Origin: Nonomuraea sp. PA05
GTDB lineage: Bacteria > Actinomycetota > Actinomycetes > Streptosporangiales > Streptosporangiaceae
DNA length: 64,000 nt
Reading direction: 5' to 3'
NCBI RefSeq assembly: GCF_008086045.1
Contig: NZ_VSEY01000031.1
Location: 1-64,000, forward strand
Below, piece by piece: positions 42,817 to 51,300 of this stretch. Every line of letters starts with the position of its first letter. Within the stretch, counting starts at the first letter, position 1. The notes under the pieces were generated by a model. It was not told the origin of the DNA, ran no database searches, and saw only the letters and a program-made list of their open reading frames with translations. A program made the translations under genes and the position numbers.

Positions 42817-43137
42817 TCAGGGAGCGCTCGCGAACACCTCGTAGTGCTCCACCGTGGTCTCCCTGTCCACGAGGAACCCGTCGTCGGCCGGGTAGAACAC
42901 CGCCCGCGCGGGATCGTCGCCCGCGAACGCCCTGATCGCCTCCCACGACTCCCAGAACGAGACCAGGAAGAACTCGGTCCTGCCGCCCTCGACGTCGCGT
43001 CGCGTGAACTGCGCGCCCCGGTTCCCCGGCGTGCTGGTATATCCCTTGAAGCCGGTTTCGAGCAGGTACTTCTCGTAGGCGGCCGCCTGGGAGGTCCGGG
43101 TCCATCCTCGCCACGTTCGCATGATCACACCATCCAT
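42817..43137 (-). CDS. Antibiotic-biosynthesis-monooxygenase-like (ABM) fold protein
   Basis: 106 residues (start could also be GTG 43128 or ATG 43122). It has the dimeric ferredoxin-like pattern of ABM-domain proteins: RTWRGWTRTSQAAAYEKYLL, then GAQFTRRDVEGGRTEFFLVS, and FWESWEAIRAFAGDDPARAV with the final VEHYEV strand. These small proteins are monooxygenases, dismutases or unknown. No cofactor residues can be assigned. It stands alone, convergent with the MHS gene and upstream (43 bp) of no clear partner. Confidence 0.7.
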   Translation of the reverse strand: MDGVIMRTWRGWTRTSQAAAYEKYLLETGFKGYTSTPGNRGAQFTRRDVEGGRTEFFLVSFWESWEAIRAFAGDDPARAVFYPADDGFLVDRETTVEHYEVFASAP

Positions 43138-43170
43138 GATGCCGCCTGAGCGGTGTCACGTCACCGGGGC

Positions 43171-43530
43171 TCAGCCCGTACCCCAGATCGGCCGTTCGGG
43201 GTCGGCGGCAGGCAGCTTCGACAGGGTCGCGGCGAGAACGGCCCAGTCGGCCACCCGCACGTTGTCCGCCATGAGCCGCAGGCGTGCGGCGATCTCGTGG
43301 TGAGCGTCGAGCAGCACGTCGATCGCCTCGATGATCTGGCCGGTCACCGCCTCGTACCCGCTGCCGCCGCCCTGCCCCTTCAGGAACGTCGCGCCCTCCT
43401 GGGTGCCGCCCCAGAAGTCGCCGATGGCGTTCAGGTCCTCGGCCGCCGCGGCGACGAACCCGCGCAGGTCGCTCCGCTCGGTCTCGAACGCGGTCGCCGC
43501 CGACCGGAACGGTTTCTGGTGGACCTCCAT
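43171..43530 (-). CDS. WXG100-like (type VII secretion family) small protein
   Basis: 119 residues, about the size of ESX substrates. It is helical in two halves around a W-x-G turn: DFWGGTQEGATFLKGQGGG has Trp40-Gly41-Gly42. The following YEAVTGQIIEAIDVLLDAHH and LRLMADNVRVADWAVLA form the second helix. This is the hairpin fold of WXG100 proteins, which pair as dimers and are exported by the type VII (ESX) system. No ESX core genes are nearby. Last gene of an operon with a larger WXG-like membrane protein (10-bp gap) and a YbaB protein. Confidence 0.65.
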   Translation of the reverse strand: MEVHQKPFRSAATAFETERSDLRGFVAAAAEDLNAIGDFWGGTQEGATFLKGQGGGSGYEAVTGQIIEAIDVLLDAHHEIAARLRLMADNVRVADWAVLAATLSKLPAADPERPIWGTG

Positions 43531-43540
43531 GCCGTCCTCC

Positions 43541-44455
43541 TCATCCTCCGGCCGGCTTGTGCGCCATGGTGAAGTACAGCAGCACCCGGCTCAGGGTCTG
43601 CTCCCAGGTGGGGACGAGCTCCGTGCCCGACTGCCCGTTCAGCGCCTCGTACGTGGGGCCGTACCCGGCCGATCCGCCGGCCAGGCGGCTCAGGAAGTAC
43701 TGAACGTCCGGATTCGAGGTCGCCTTCCTGGCCAGGGGCATCGCCGCGTCGAACACCCCGTAGAAGGCGACCGACGCGGCGAACTCCTTCACCGCCTGAG
43801 TCGCGTTCTCGCCGAACGAGCCGGGGTCCTCGCCGCGCAGCGCCTTGACGCCCGCAACGACGCCCACGTCCCCCACCGCGAAGAAGACGCTGCCGATCGA
43901 GTACTCCGTCAGCTTGCTCAGCACGATCTTGGCGATGCTGTGCTCCAGCAGCTTCGCCAGCAGCCGCGCCTGCGCCCGCCGGATGAGGATCTGCGTGATC
44001 TGGTACGCCCAGCCCGCCTGCCAGGGGAAGGTGGTGATGAAGACGAAGCTCGCCAGGTTGGCCAGGGCCAGCGTCCAGTACGCGTCCCTGGCCGCCTTGA
44101 GCGTCTCGGCGAACTCGTCGCAGGCCGTGCCGTTGTCGCGGCACCGCTTGGCGAGCCTGGCGGTGAACGCGTTCTCCTCGGCCTGCGGGTAGAGCGCGGC
44201 CGTCACCGTCTTCTTGAACTCCTCCACCCCGGCCCCGTCGTTCCCGCGCCACACCGACTGCGCGGCGGAGTAGGTGTGGTCCGGGCTCTGCTCGATCCGG
44301 TCGGCCAGACGCTTCCAGACGGCGCCCGCCTGGCGCGCCCTGTCCGGATCGCCCTCGGGGTAGGGCGTGGCGAGCATCTCGAACACGAAGGCCGCGATGC
44401 CCAGAGTTCCCAAGCCGTAGATGCTCGCGCGGCCGGGGCTGACGTTCAGCGCCAC
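43541..44455 (-). CDS. WXG100-like membrane protein
   Basis: 304 residues from the GTG at 44455, overlapping the YbaB stop by 10 nt; a longer in-frame extension only shadows YbaB. The N-terminal part has a W-x-G hairpin (SAAQSVWRGNDGAGVEEFKK) and two cysteines (KRCRDNGTACDEF). Hydrophobic segments follow (WTLALANLASFVFITTFPWQ and IGSVFFAVGDVGVVAGVKAL). The C-terminal part has no recognised toxin motif. Proteins with a WXG head and hydrophobic middle in T7SS loci are often secreted effectors or their helpers; that is inferred. Operon with YbaB and the small WXG protein. Confidence 0.6.
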   Translation of the reverse strand: MALNVSPGRASIYGLGTLGIAAFVFEMLATPYPEGDPDRARQAGAVWKRLADRIEQSPDHTYSAAQSVWRGNDGAGVEEFKKTVTAALYPQAEENAFTARLAKRCRDNGTACDEFAETLKAARDAYWTLALANLASFVFITTFPWQAGWAYQITQILIRRAQARLLAKLLEHSIAKIVLSKLTEYSIGSVFFAVGDVGVVAGVKALRGEDPGSFGENATQAVKEFAASVAFYGVFDAAMPLARKATSNPDVQYFLSRLAGGSAGYGPTYEALNGQSGTELVPTWEQTLSRVLLYFTMAHKPAGG

Positions 44456-44811
44456 CGGGTCCCGCCCGTGCCGTCCCCGTTCAGCGGCGTCCCGGCGATG
44501 AACGGCGCCACCATGTCGTTCGCCTCCCGCTCGGCGGCGCGCGCCGCCCGCCCGGCGGCCTCCAGGATCGCCGCCGCGAGCTCGTCGGAGCCGAGCCGCA
44601 TCGCGCGGGGATCGATGCTCAGCCCGGCCAGCGCGCCGGTCTGCGTCACCGTCACCACCACGCGCCCCCCGGCCGCCTCGCCCCGGCCCACGACCAAGGT
44701 GATCTGGTCGCGCAGGCCCTCGATCGCCGTCAGCTCCTGGCGGAAGCCCTTCAGCAGCCGGTCCAGCTCTGGGTCGCCGGCGGTGCTGAACGGCTCCGTC
44801 GGTGGTGTCAT
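44446..44811 (-). CDS. YbaB/EbfC-family protein
   Basis: 121 residues from the ATG at 44811 with GGGAGG upstream. The family core is present: a long first helix (ELDRLLKGFRQELTAIEGLR), two strands (GRVVVTVTQTGALAGLSIDP), and the last helix (LGSDELAAAILEAAGRAARA). Classic YbaB is a nucleoid-associated DNA-binding dimer. Divergent copies beside WXG proteins are common in actinomycetes and probably serve type VII secretion loci rather than the chromosome. First gene of the YbaB-WXG-WXG operon. An AT-rich stretch with TATATT on the minus strand (44848-44843) lies just upstream as a candidate -10. Confidence 0.8.
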   Translation of the reverse strand: MTPPTEPFSTAGDPELDRLLKGFRQELTAIEGLRDQITLVVGRGEAAGGRVVVTVTQTGALAGLSIDPRAMRLGSDELAAAILEAAGRAARAAEREANDMVAPFIAGTPLNGDGTGGTRWR

Positions 44812-45136
44812 GCCGCCTCCCGGTTGTTCGAGCGAAGAACACAATATACCGTTAAAACAGAGCGGAAATAGAGGTTGTTAGATCTTCCGGAAACCGGCGG
44901 GCGGTCTCCTCGGTCCATACGGGCGGGCCCCGCTTCGGCGAGGCGTTGCGCATCGTGCAGGCGGCACTGGCGACGGCGAAGCCCGCGCGGCGAACCGGCC
45001 CGTAGGGGTTCCCGCGGTGGTGAGCGTGCCTGGACGGGTCATCCCGTCGTGGTGGAGTGGGCCTGGGCGGGTCAACCTGCTGCGGTACGCCGCCGTGCGC
45101 ATACCGCACGGGTTGTAGCCGCGCTCATCCGAACGA
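44812..45136. other. Intergenic region with AT-rich segment and a dyad
   Basis: No convincing gene is seen. 44838-44885 is unusually AT-rich for this genome and probably holds the promoter of the YbaB operon. TGCGGTA (45081-45087) and TACCGCA (45102-45108) form an inverted repeat about 30 bp before the histidine kinase start, a possible binding site for the cognate response regulator. An 85-codon minus-strand frame across the middle has no homology and is not called. Confidence 0.4.
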
Positions 45137-46438
45137 GTGATGAGCGACCCGGCCGGTCGCGGCTACCATGCGTCGATGCGCGCAAAGGTGCTGTCGTCTC
45201 TCAGACGGCTCGCCGTGATGAACCCCTTCCTCTCCGATCTGCTGTTGTGCATCCTCATCACCACCGTCACCCTGACGTTCGGCCTGGTCCTGGGCGGCGG
45301 ATCGGCCGATCCGGGCTACGCGCGGCGCCCGATGGACCCGGCCGGCGTGCTGCTGACCCTGGTGGTCAATCTGGCGCCGGCCTGGCGGCGGCGTGCCCCG
45401 GTCAGCGTGCTGGTGATCTCGTGCGCCGCCTCGATCGTCTTCCACGCCGCCGGTTACGACGCCCGGCTCAACGGGGTGGCGCCGCTGCTGGCGCTCTACA
45501 CCGTGGCAGGGAAGCGACCGCCCGCCGAGTCCGTGCCGTACGTCCTGCTCCCGGTCGCGGCGCTGTGGCACACGGCGTTCCTCGGCCCGGCGGAGTTCCT
45601 GTGGCCGAACCTGGCACAGACGAGCGTCATGCTCGCCATCGCGTGGACGTTCGGCAACAGCACCAGGATGCTGGTGGAGCGCAACAGGCGCCTGGCCGGC
45701 CTCAGCGAGCGGCTGCGGCAGGAGCAGGAGGACAGAGCGCGGCGCGCCGTGACGGAAGAGCGGGTGCGCATCGCCCGCGAGCTGCACGACGTGGTCGCCC
45801 ACCACATGTCGGTGATCGTGATCCAGGCGGGCCTGGCCCGGTACGTCCTCGGCTCCGATCCGGCCACCGCGCGCGGCGCCCTCACCACCATCGCCGACAC
45901 CGGCAGCGAGGCCATGGCGGAGATGCGACGCCTGCTGGCCATCCTGCGCATCGACCTCAACGACGACACGGGCGACAGCGGGGACGACGACATGGAGGGT
46001 TACGATCCCGCGCCCGGTTTGCAGCGGCTCGACCAGTTGGTGGAGCGGCTGCGGTCGGCGGGCCTGCCGGTCGAGGTGGAGATCACCGGCCTGGTACGCC
46101 CGCTGCCGCCCGGCATCGACCTGTGCGCGTACCGCGTCGTGCAGGAATGCCTCACCAACGTGCTCAGGCACGCGGGCCCCGCCACGGCCCGGGTCTTCCT
46201 GCACTACGGCGCCGAGCTGGAGCTGCGCGTCACGGATGACGGGCGCGGCGCGGACGCCGTCCGGCACGAGGACGGCCATGGCTTGATCGTCATGCGCGAA
46301 CGCGTCAAGCTCTACAAGGGAACGGTCGCGGCCGGGCCGCAGCCATCGGGCGGGTTCGAGGTCGTGGTCACCCTGCCCTTACCCCTGCCCCTGCCGCCCG
46401 CTCACCCCCCTCAGACAGACGGTAAGCCGAAAACATGA
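45137..46438 (+). CDS. Histidine kinase, NarL-type (HisKA_3)
   Basis: 433 residues by the GTG at 45137; ATGs at 45140 and 45176 are alternatives. About five membrane segments lie in residues 30-175 (LSDLLLCILITTVTLTFGLV, GVLLTLVVNLAPAW, SVLVISCAASIVFHAA and so on). A coiled stretch (LSERLRQEQEDRARRAV) leads to the HisKA_3 box ARELHDVVAHHMSVIVIQAG with His217, and the HATPase end has YRVVQECLTNVLRHA and VTDDGRG. It is coupled by a 4-nt overlap to its response regulator. The signal is unknown. It is membrane-embedded without a large external domain, as in sensors of membrane stress or antibiotics. Confidence 0.9.
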   Translation: MMSDPAGRGYHASMRAKVLSSLRRLAVMNPFLSDLLLCILITTVTLTFGLVLGGGSADPGYARRPMDPAGVLLTLVVNLAPAWRRRAPVSVLVISCAASIVFHAAGYDARLNGVAPLLALYTVAGKRPPAESVPYVLLPVAALWHTAFLGPAEFLWPNLAQTSVMLAIAWTFGNSTRMLVERNRRLAGLSERLRQEQEDRARRAVTEERVRIARELHDVVAHHMSVIVIQAGLARYVLGSDPATARGALTTIADTGSEAMAEMRRLLAILRIDLNDDTGDSGDDDMEGYDPAPGLQRLDQLVERLRSAGLPVEVEITGLVRPLPPGIDLCAYRVVQECLTNVLRHAGPATARVFLHYGAELELRVTDDGRGADAVRHEDGHGLIVMRERVKLYKGTVAAGPQPSGGFEVVVTLPLPLPLPPAHPPQTDGKPKT

Positions 46439-47130
46439 TCAAGGTACTCGTCGTCGACGACCAGATTCTCGTCCGCGCAGGTCTGGCGGCGCTGCTGCGC
46501 GCGGCGCCCGGCATCGACGTCGTCGGAGAGGCGGCGACCGGTGAGGAGGCCATCGCGCAGGCGGCTGCCACGCGGCCCGACATCATCCTCATGGACATCA
46601 GGATGCCGGGCATGAACGGCGTGACCGCCACCGGGCACATCCTGTCCGCGTGCGGCGAGCCCCGGCCCCGCGTGCTCATCCTGACCACGTTCGACCTGGA
46701 CAAGTACGTCTACGACGCGCTGCGCATCGGCGCCTCGGGGTTCCTGCTCAAGGACACCCCGCCGGAGCGGCTCATCGCCGCCGTGCACACCGTCGCCGCG
46801 GGCGACATGCTCTTCGCCCCGAGCGTCACCCGGCGGCTGATCGAGGCTTACACCACGCACGCCGACCCGCACGCCGGCCCGCCCGCCGCGCTGCTCTCCC
46901 CCGCCCTGCACCCGCTCACCGCCCGCGAGGTGGAGGTGCTGAAGCTGGTCGGGCGGGCGCTGTCGAACGCGGAGATCGCCGCCCGGCTGCGTGTCAGCGA
47001 GGCCACCGTCAAGACCCACCTGAACCGGACGATGGCGAAGCTCAACCTCTCCAGCCGCGCGCAGATCGTGGCGCTGGCGTACGAGTCCGGCCTCATCGTC
47101 CCAGGCTGGGAAGGCTCCGCACGCACCTGA
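46435..47130 (+). CDS. NarL/FixJ-family response regulator
   Basis: 231 residues. The receiver domain shows VDDQILVRAGL with the acidic pair Asp8-Asp9, phosphoacceptor Asp54 in LMDIRMPGMNG, and Lys in GFLLKDTPPERL. The LuxR-type HTH is LTAREVEVLKLVGRALSNAE followed by VSEATVKTHLNRTMAKLNL. The start overlaps the kinase stop (ATGA), so the two are translated together. A second kinase begins 72 bp downstream, so this regulator may receive phosphate from both. Confidence 0.95.
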   Translation: MIKVLVVDDQILVRAGLAALLRAAPGIDVVGEAATGEEAIAQAAATRPDIILMDIRMPGMNGVTATGHILSACGEPRPRVLILTTFDLDKYVYDALRIGASGFLLKDTPPERLIAAVHTVAAGDMLFAPSVTRRLIEAYTTHADPHAGPPAALLSPALHPLTAREVEVLKLVGRALSNAEIAARLRVSEATVKTHLNRTMAKLNLSSRAQIVALAYESGLIVPGWEGSART

Positions 47131-47201
47131 GGCGATCACCGCGCGCGCCTGAGGCGATCTTCGGCTGGCGCGGCGGGACGTCCCCGCCGTAGCGTTCGAC
47201 C

Positions 47202-48362
47202 ATGATCCGGCGAGCCCTGGACTGGTGGAGCGAGCATCCTCAGCTCGCCGACGCGCTGCTGGCCGCCGCGGCCTGCACGTTCCTGCTGGTGGAGGTGCCC
47301 TACAGCGAGCACACCATCGCCGACCCCGGCCGCCTGCCGGTGACGTTCTGGGGCGACCTGCTGGCCTACGCGAGCCTGGCCCTGCGGCGCACGTACCCGG
47401 TGCAGGTGCTGGCTCTGGTGTGGGCGCTGTGGTTCGCGGGCGGCCGGTGGGACATCTGGGCGGAGTGGAACGCCGCCTGGTCGGAGCTGAGCACCCCGAC
47501 CGCGCTCATGCTCGCGCTCTACACCGCGGGCCGGTGGACGTCGTCGAGCCTGCCGGTCGTCTTCCTGGCGGGCACGCTGCTGCCGGCGCTCGTGACGGTG
47601 ACGGCCGGGCCGGTGACCGCCGCGCCCCCAGACGACCTGTACGTGGTGTCGTTCGTGACGTGCGCGGCGGCGTGGGGGCTGGGCAGGCTGCGGCGTTCCG
47701 AGGCCGAGGCGGTGGCGCGCGCCGCGGCCCGCGCCGAGGAGAGCAAGGCCCAGGCGGCGCTGGCCGAGCAGCGCATGCGCATCGCCCGCGAGCTGCACGA
47801 CATCGTGGCGCACAACGTGAGCGCGATGGTGATCCAGTCGTCGAGCGCGGGCGTCGCGCTGCTGAACGACGACAGGGCGGCGGCGGGCGCGGCCGTCGAG
47901 GCGATCGGGCACGTGGGCCGCACGGCGCTGGCCGAGCTGCGGATGCTGCTCGGCGTGCTGCGGGAGGGCCCGGCGATGCCGCAGCCGGGGATCGAGGCGA
48001 TCGGCGAGATGGCCGAATGGCTGCCCCTCGACGTGCGATTACGCGTCGAGGGCGGCCCTCGCGAGGTGCCGCCCGAGGTGGGGCGGGCGGCGTACCGGAT
48101 CGTGCAGGAGGCGTTGACGAACACGCTCAAGCACGCGGAGAAGGACGCCGCCGCGGAGGTGGTGCTGCGTTACGCGGCGGACGGGCTGCACATCCAGGTC
48201 ACCGACGACGGCGGCGGGGGCGCGGAGCGCGGGCGGGGCGGGGCGGGCGGGTACGGACTGATCGGCATTCACGAGCGCGCCGAGGGGCTCGGCGGGACGG
48301 CGTCGGGGGCGCCGCTGCCGGAGGGCGGGTTCAGGGTCGAGGTGTGGCTTCCGTGGGGGTGA
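47202..48362 (+). CDS. Second NarL-type histidine kinase
   Basis: 386 residues with four or five membrane segments in residues 15-165 (LADALLAAAACTFLLVEVPY, VQVLALVWALWFAGG, LPVVFLAGTLLPALVTVTAG). The HisKA_3 box RIARELHDIVAHNVSAMVIQ has His199, and the HATPase part has YRIVQEALTNTLKHA and VTDDGGG. It has no response regulator of its own downstream: a terminator and the convergent RHS2 gene follow. It probably works with the regulator just upstream, or with an unlinked one. The two kinases are clearly related but have different membrane parts. Confidence 0.9.
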   Translation: MIRRALDWWSEHPQLADALLAAAACTFLLVEVPYSEHTIADPGRLPVTFWGDLLAYASLALRRTYPVQVLALVWALWFAGGRWDIWAEWNAAWSELSTPTALMLALYTAGRWTSSSLPVVFLAGTLLPALVTVTAGPVTAAPPDDLYVVSFVTCAAAWGLGRLRRSEAEAVARAAARAEESKAQAALAEQRMRIARELHDIVAHNVSAMVIQSSSAGVALLNDDRAAAGAAVEAIGHVGRTALAELRMLLGVLREGPAMPQPGIEAIGEMAEWLPLDVRLRVEGGPREVPPEVGRAAYRIVQEALTNTLKHAEKDAAAEVVLRYAADGLHIQVTDDGGGGAERGRGGAGGYGLIGIHERAEGLGGTASGAPLPEGGFRVEVWLPWG

Positions 48363-48391
48363 GCGCCCGGGCGGCGACCGCCCGGGCGCTC
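48361..48391. terminator. Hairpin between kinase 2 and RHS2
   Basis: GAGCGCCCGGGCGG (48361-48374) pairs exactly with 48378-48391 across the loop CGA. It begins at the kinase stop codon and ends 5 bp before the RHS2 stop, so it can end both convergent transcripts. Confidence 0.75.
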
Positions 48392-48395
48392 ATGC

Positions 48396-51300
48396 TCAGC
48401 CTCCTGGGTGGTAGGACTCCCAGACGAAGCCGCGCATCTTCTCCTGGAACCAGCTCACCGGGTTACGCAGCCGCTTGGACACCGTCCTGCCCCGTTCGGC
48501 GGTGACGCCCACGGGGAGCTGGCCCGCGGTCGCGTGGTGCAGGCTCTGCGACACGCCGTAGGTGACGTCGGCGCCGCCGCCCTTGAGGTTGCCCTTGCTG
48601 TCGGTGACCGCGTAGCCGCCGCCTCCCCAGCCCTTCTTGGACTCGTACTCGGCCCCGTAGTAGGCGTCCCAGGTGCCCGGTTTGGTGGCCAGGCCCTCGA
48701 TGGTGGTGTGCTTGTAGAACAGGCCGCCGCTGGCCTCGGCGCCGACCGAGGTGGACATGCCGGTCTTGTAGGTGCCGGCGAGGCCCACGCCCTTCCTGTC
48801 GAAGACCAGGCACCCCTCCACGCTGAAGGCCGCGGTCAGCTTGATCCCGAGCCCGCCGCACAGGCCGATGGTGCCCTTCTTCGGTTTGGCCGGCGCCGGC
48901 GGCTTGGCCGGTTCCGCCGGTGGCCTGGGGGTCAGGTCGGGGATGCCGGGCTGCCGCAGCAGCGGTTTCTGCCCCGGCGCGACCGGCCCTTGGAGGAAGG
49001 CTCGCTGGCGGGCGGCGACGTACCAGTTGCTGACCGCCAGGTAGAAGCGGCTCGTGAAGATGTTCAGGTACACGTGCACCAGGTACAGGTTCTGCCGCAT
49101 GAGGTAGTTGTAGTTGCCGTACCGCACCCAGAACTGGCGGTAGCCGAGCAGGTAGTAGTTGACGTAGGGGAAGCGGCCGTCCGGGTCGGACATGGTGGCA
49201 GGGTTGTTGTCGGCGTAGTTGTAGCCGTTCATCTGCTGCGAGCGGCCCATCTCGATCTCCGGGTCCACGGAGATGAAGCGGCCGGTGTTCGGGTCGTAGC
49301 CGCGCGCGCCGAGCGTCGTCAGGTCGGTGGTGGAGTCGACGATGCCGCCGACGAAGCCCTTCTCGTTGCCCGCGGGCCACTGGCCCTTGCTGGCCCGCAG
49401 CTGGCCGAACGGGGTGTAGCGGCGGCGGCTCAGCGAGCCGTCGGTCGCGTTGATGGCCAGCTCGGCGGTGCCGTGGTGGTCGTTGACGAGGAAGGTGACG
49501 CCCTGGCCGGTGCGCATGGCGTTGCGGTGGTAGCGCACGGCCTTGGCCACGCTCTGCCCCTTGTCCAGGCGCACCTCCATGTCGGGCAGGTAGAGGGTGG
49601 TGCCGGCCGGGTCGCGGCGCAGCAGCCGCTCACCGTCGGCGGTGTAGAGGAAGGTGGTTTCTCCCTTCTTGTCGTCGACGACCTTCACCAGCTCGCCTTC
49701 GGCGTCCCAGTGGAGCGTCTGGTTGCCGGAGGAGGTTCTGCGCTCGGTGGTGTTGCCGACCGGGTCGTAGCCGTAGGACTCGGCGTCGCCGCTCACGTCG
49801 GCGAGCTGGTGTCCCCGGTACTTGGGGTCCACGCCGGGGTTGCCGGCGTAGCGGTAGCCGCGCGTGGCGCTCTGTACGCCGCCGGCGGGCCCGGCGGCGT
49901 AGTGGGTCTCCCCCGTCCGGTTGCCGGCGTCGTCGTAGGCGTAGTTCACCCGGTACGGCGCGGGCCCGCCGATCGTGGCCTGGCCGGGGTCGGCCGCGCA
50001 GGTGGCGCCCTCCTGGGTCCAGGCGTCGATCAGCCGTTGCAGGTCGTCATAGCGGAAGCACTGGTTGTCGACCCCGTCCCTGGAGGTGTCGACGGCCTGC
50101 AGCAGGTTGCCCGAGTCGGTGTAGCGGTACTCGACGCTGCGGTCGGTCCCGGCCGTGCCGGCGTGCGCGGTGGTGGCCTTCTGCAGCCGCTGGGTGCCGT
50201 ACTCGTAGCTGAAGGTCTGGTCCACCTGCTTGCCGGCGGCGCCGATCGACAGCCGCTGGCCGATCTGCTTGCCGGTCTTGGTGTAGTCGACGCCGACGAG
50301 GTAGGTCGAGAGGTTGGAGCCGGTCGCGACGAGCCGGCCGAGGTCGTCGTAGGTGAAGGCGGTGGTCTCGGCCGGCAGGTCGCCGGCGGCCGGGCTGCTC
50401 GCGGCCCTGACGCTGCCGTCGAGGTTGTAGGTGGTGTCGAAGACGTAGCCGCCGTCGGGGGCGAGCGCTCCTTCGCTGCCCGGCAGCAGGACGCGCTTGC
50501 GCGTGGGCCTGTTCAGGTTGTCGTAGATGTCGACCTGAGTGGTGTACCTGGCCGTACCGACGATGCGGGTGGCGCTGGTGAGCTGGCCCTTGCGGACGGT
50601 GTCGTAGACCCATTCGGCGACCTTGACGCCGGGGCTCGCCGTGGTGGCGTCGTACAGGCCGGTTCTGCGGCCGGTGCCGTCGTAGGTGACCGACAGCTTC
50701 TTGCCGCGGGCGTCCTCGGTGGAGATGAGCTGGTCCACGTCGTTGTAGCTGAACTTGGTGACGCCCTTGTCGGGGTCGGACGTCTGGATCTTGCGTCCGC
50801 GCAGGTCGTAGGTGGTGGTCCAGACGTGGTCGCCGGGCCCGGTGACCGAGGACTCCAGCCCGCGGTGGTCGTAGCGGAACCGGGTGGCGACGTAGCCGCC
50901 GGCGCGGTGCTCGCGCACCTCGGTCCTGCGGTCGTGGGCGTCGGTGAAGGTGGTGACGGGCGTGCCGCCCGCCGGTGGGGTCACCCTGGTCCAGTTCCCG
51001 CCGTACTCGTAGCGGGTGCGCCACTTCTCCTGGGCGTCGCTGCTGCCCACCAGCAGCCGCTCGGCCGTCGCGCGGCCCTGGCCGTCGTACTCGTGGACGT
51101 GCTGGGTCTCGATCTTGCCGGGGTCGGCCACGCCGAAGACCTCGGGTCTGGGCTCGCCGTCGGCGTAGTAGCTCTCGTAGGTGCGGTCCACCTGGCCGGC
51201 CGCGTTGTAGAAGGTGTCGGAGACGAGCCGGCCCTTGGTGGCGCCGTCGCGGCCCGCCGCCTGGAGCTGCCGTTGCCGCAGCCACCCGTCGAACAGCGTG

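Noticed and set aside
42795..42821. Hairpin CTGACCG...CGGTCAG between the MHS and ABM genes
   Set aside because: Arms are only 7 bp with a 13-nt interior that can fold in other ways, and it overlaps both stop regions. Too weak to call as a terminator.
44852..45109. 85-codon minus-strand frame upstream of the histidine kinase
   Set aside because: No ribosome site at its start, no homology recognised, and it covers the AT-rich promoter and the dyad. Left as intergenic.
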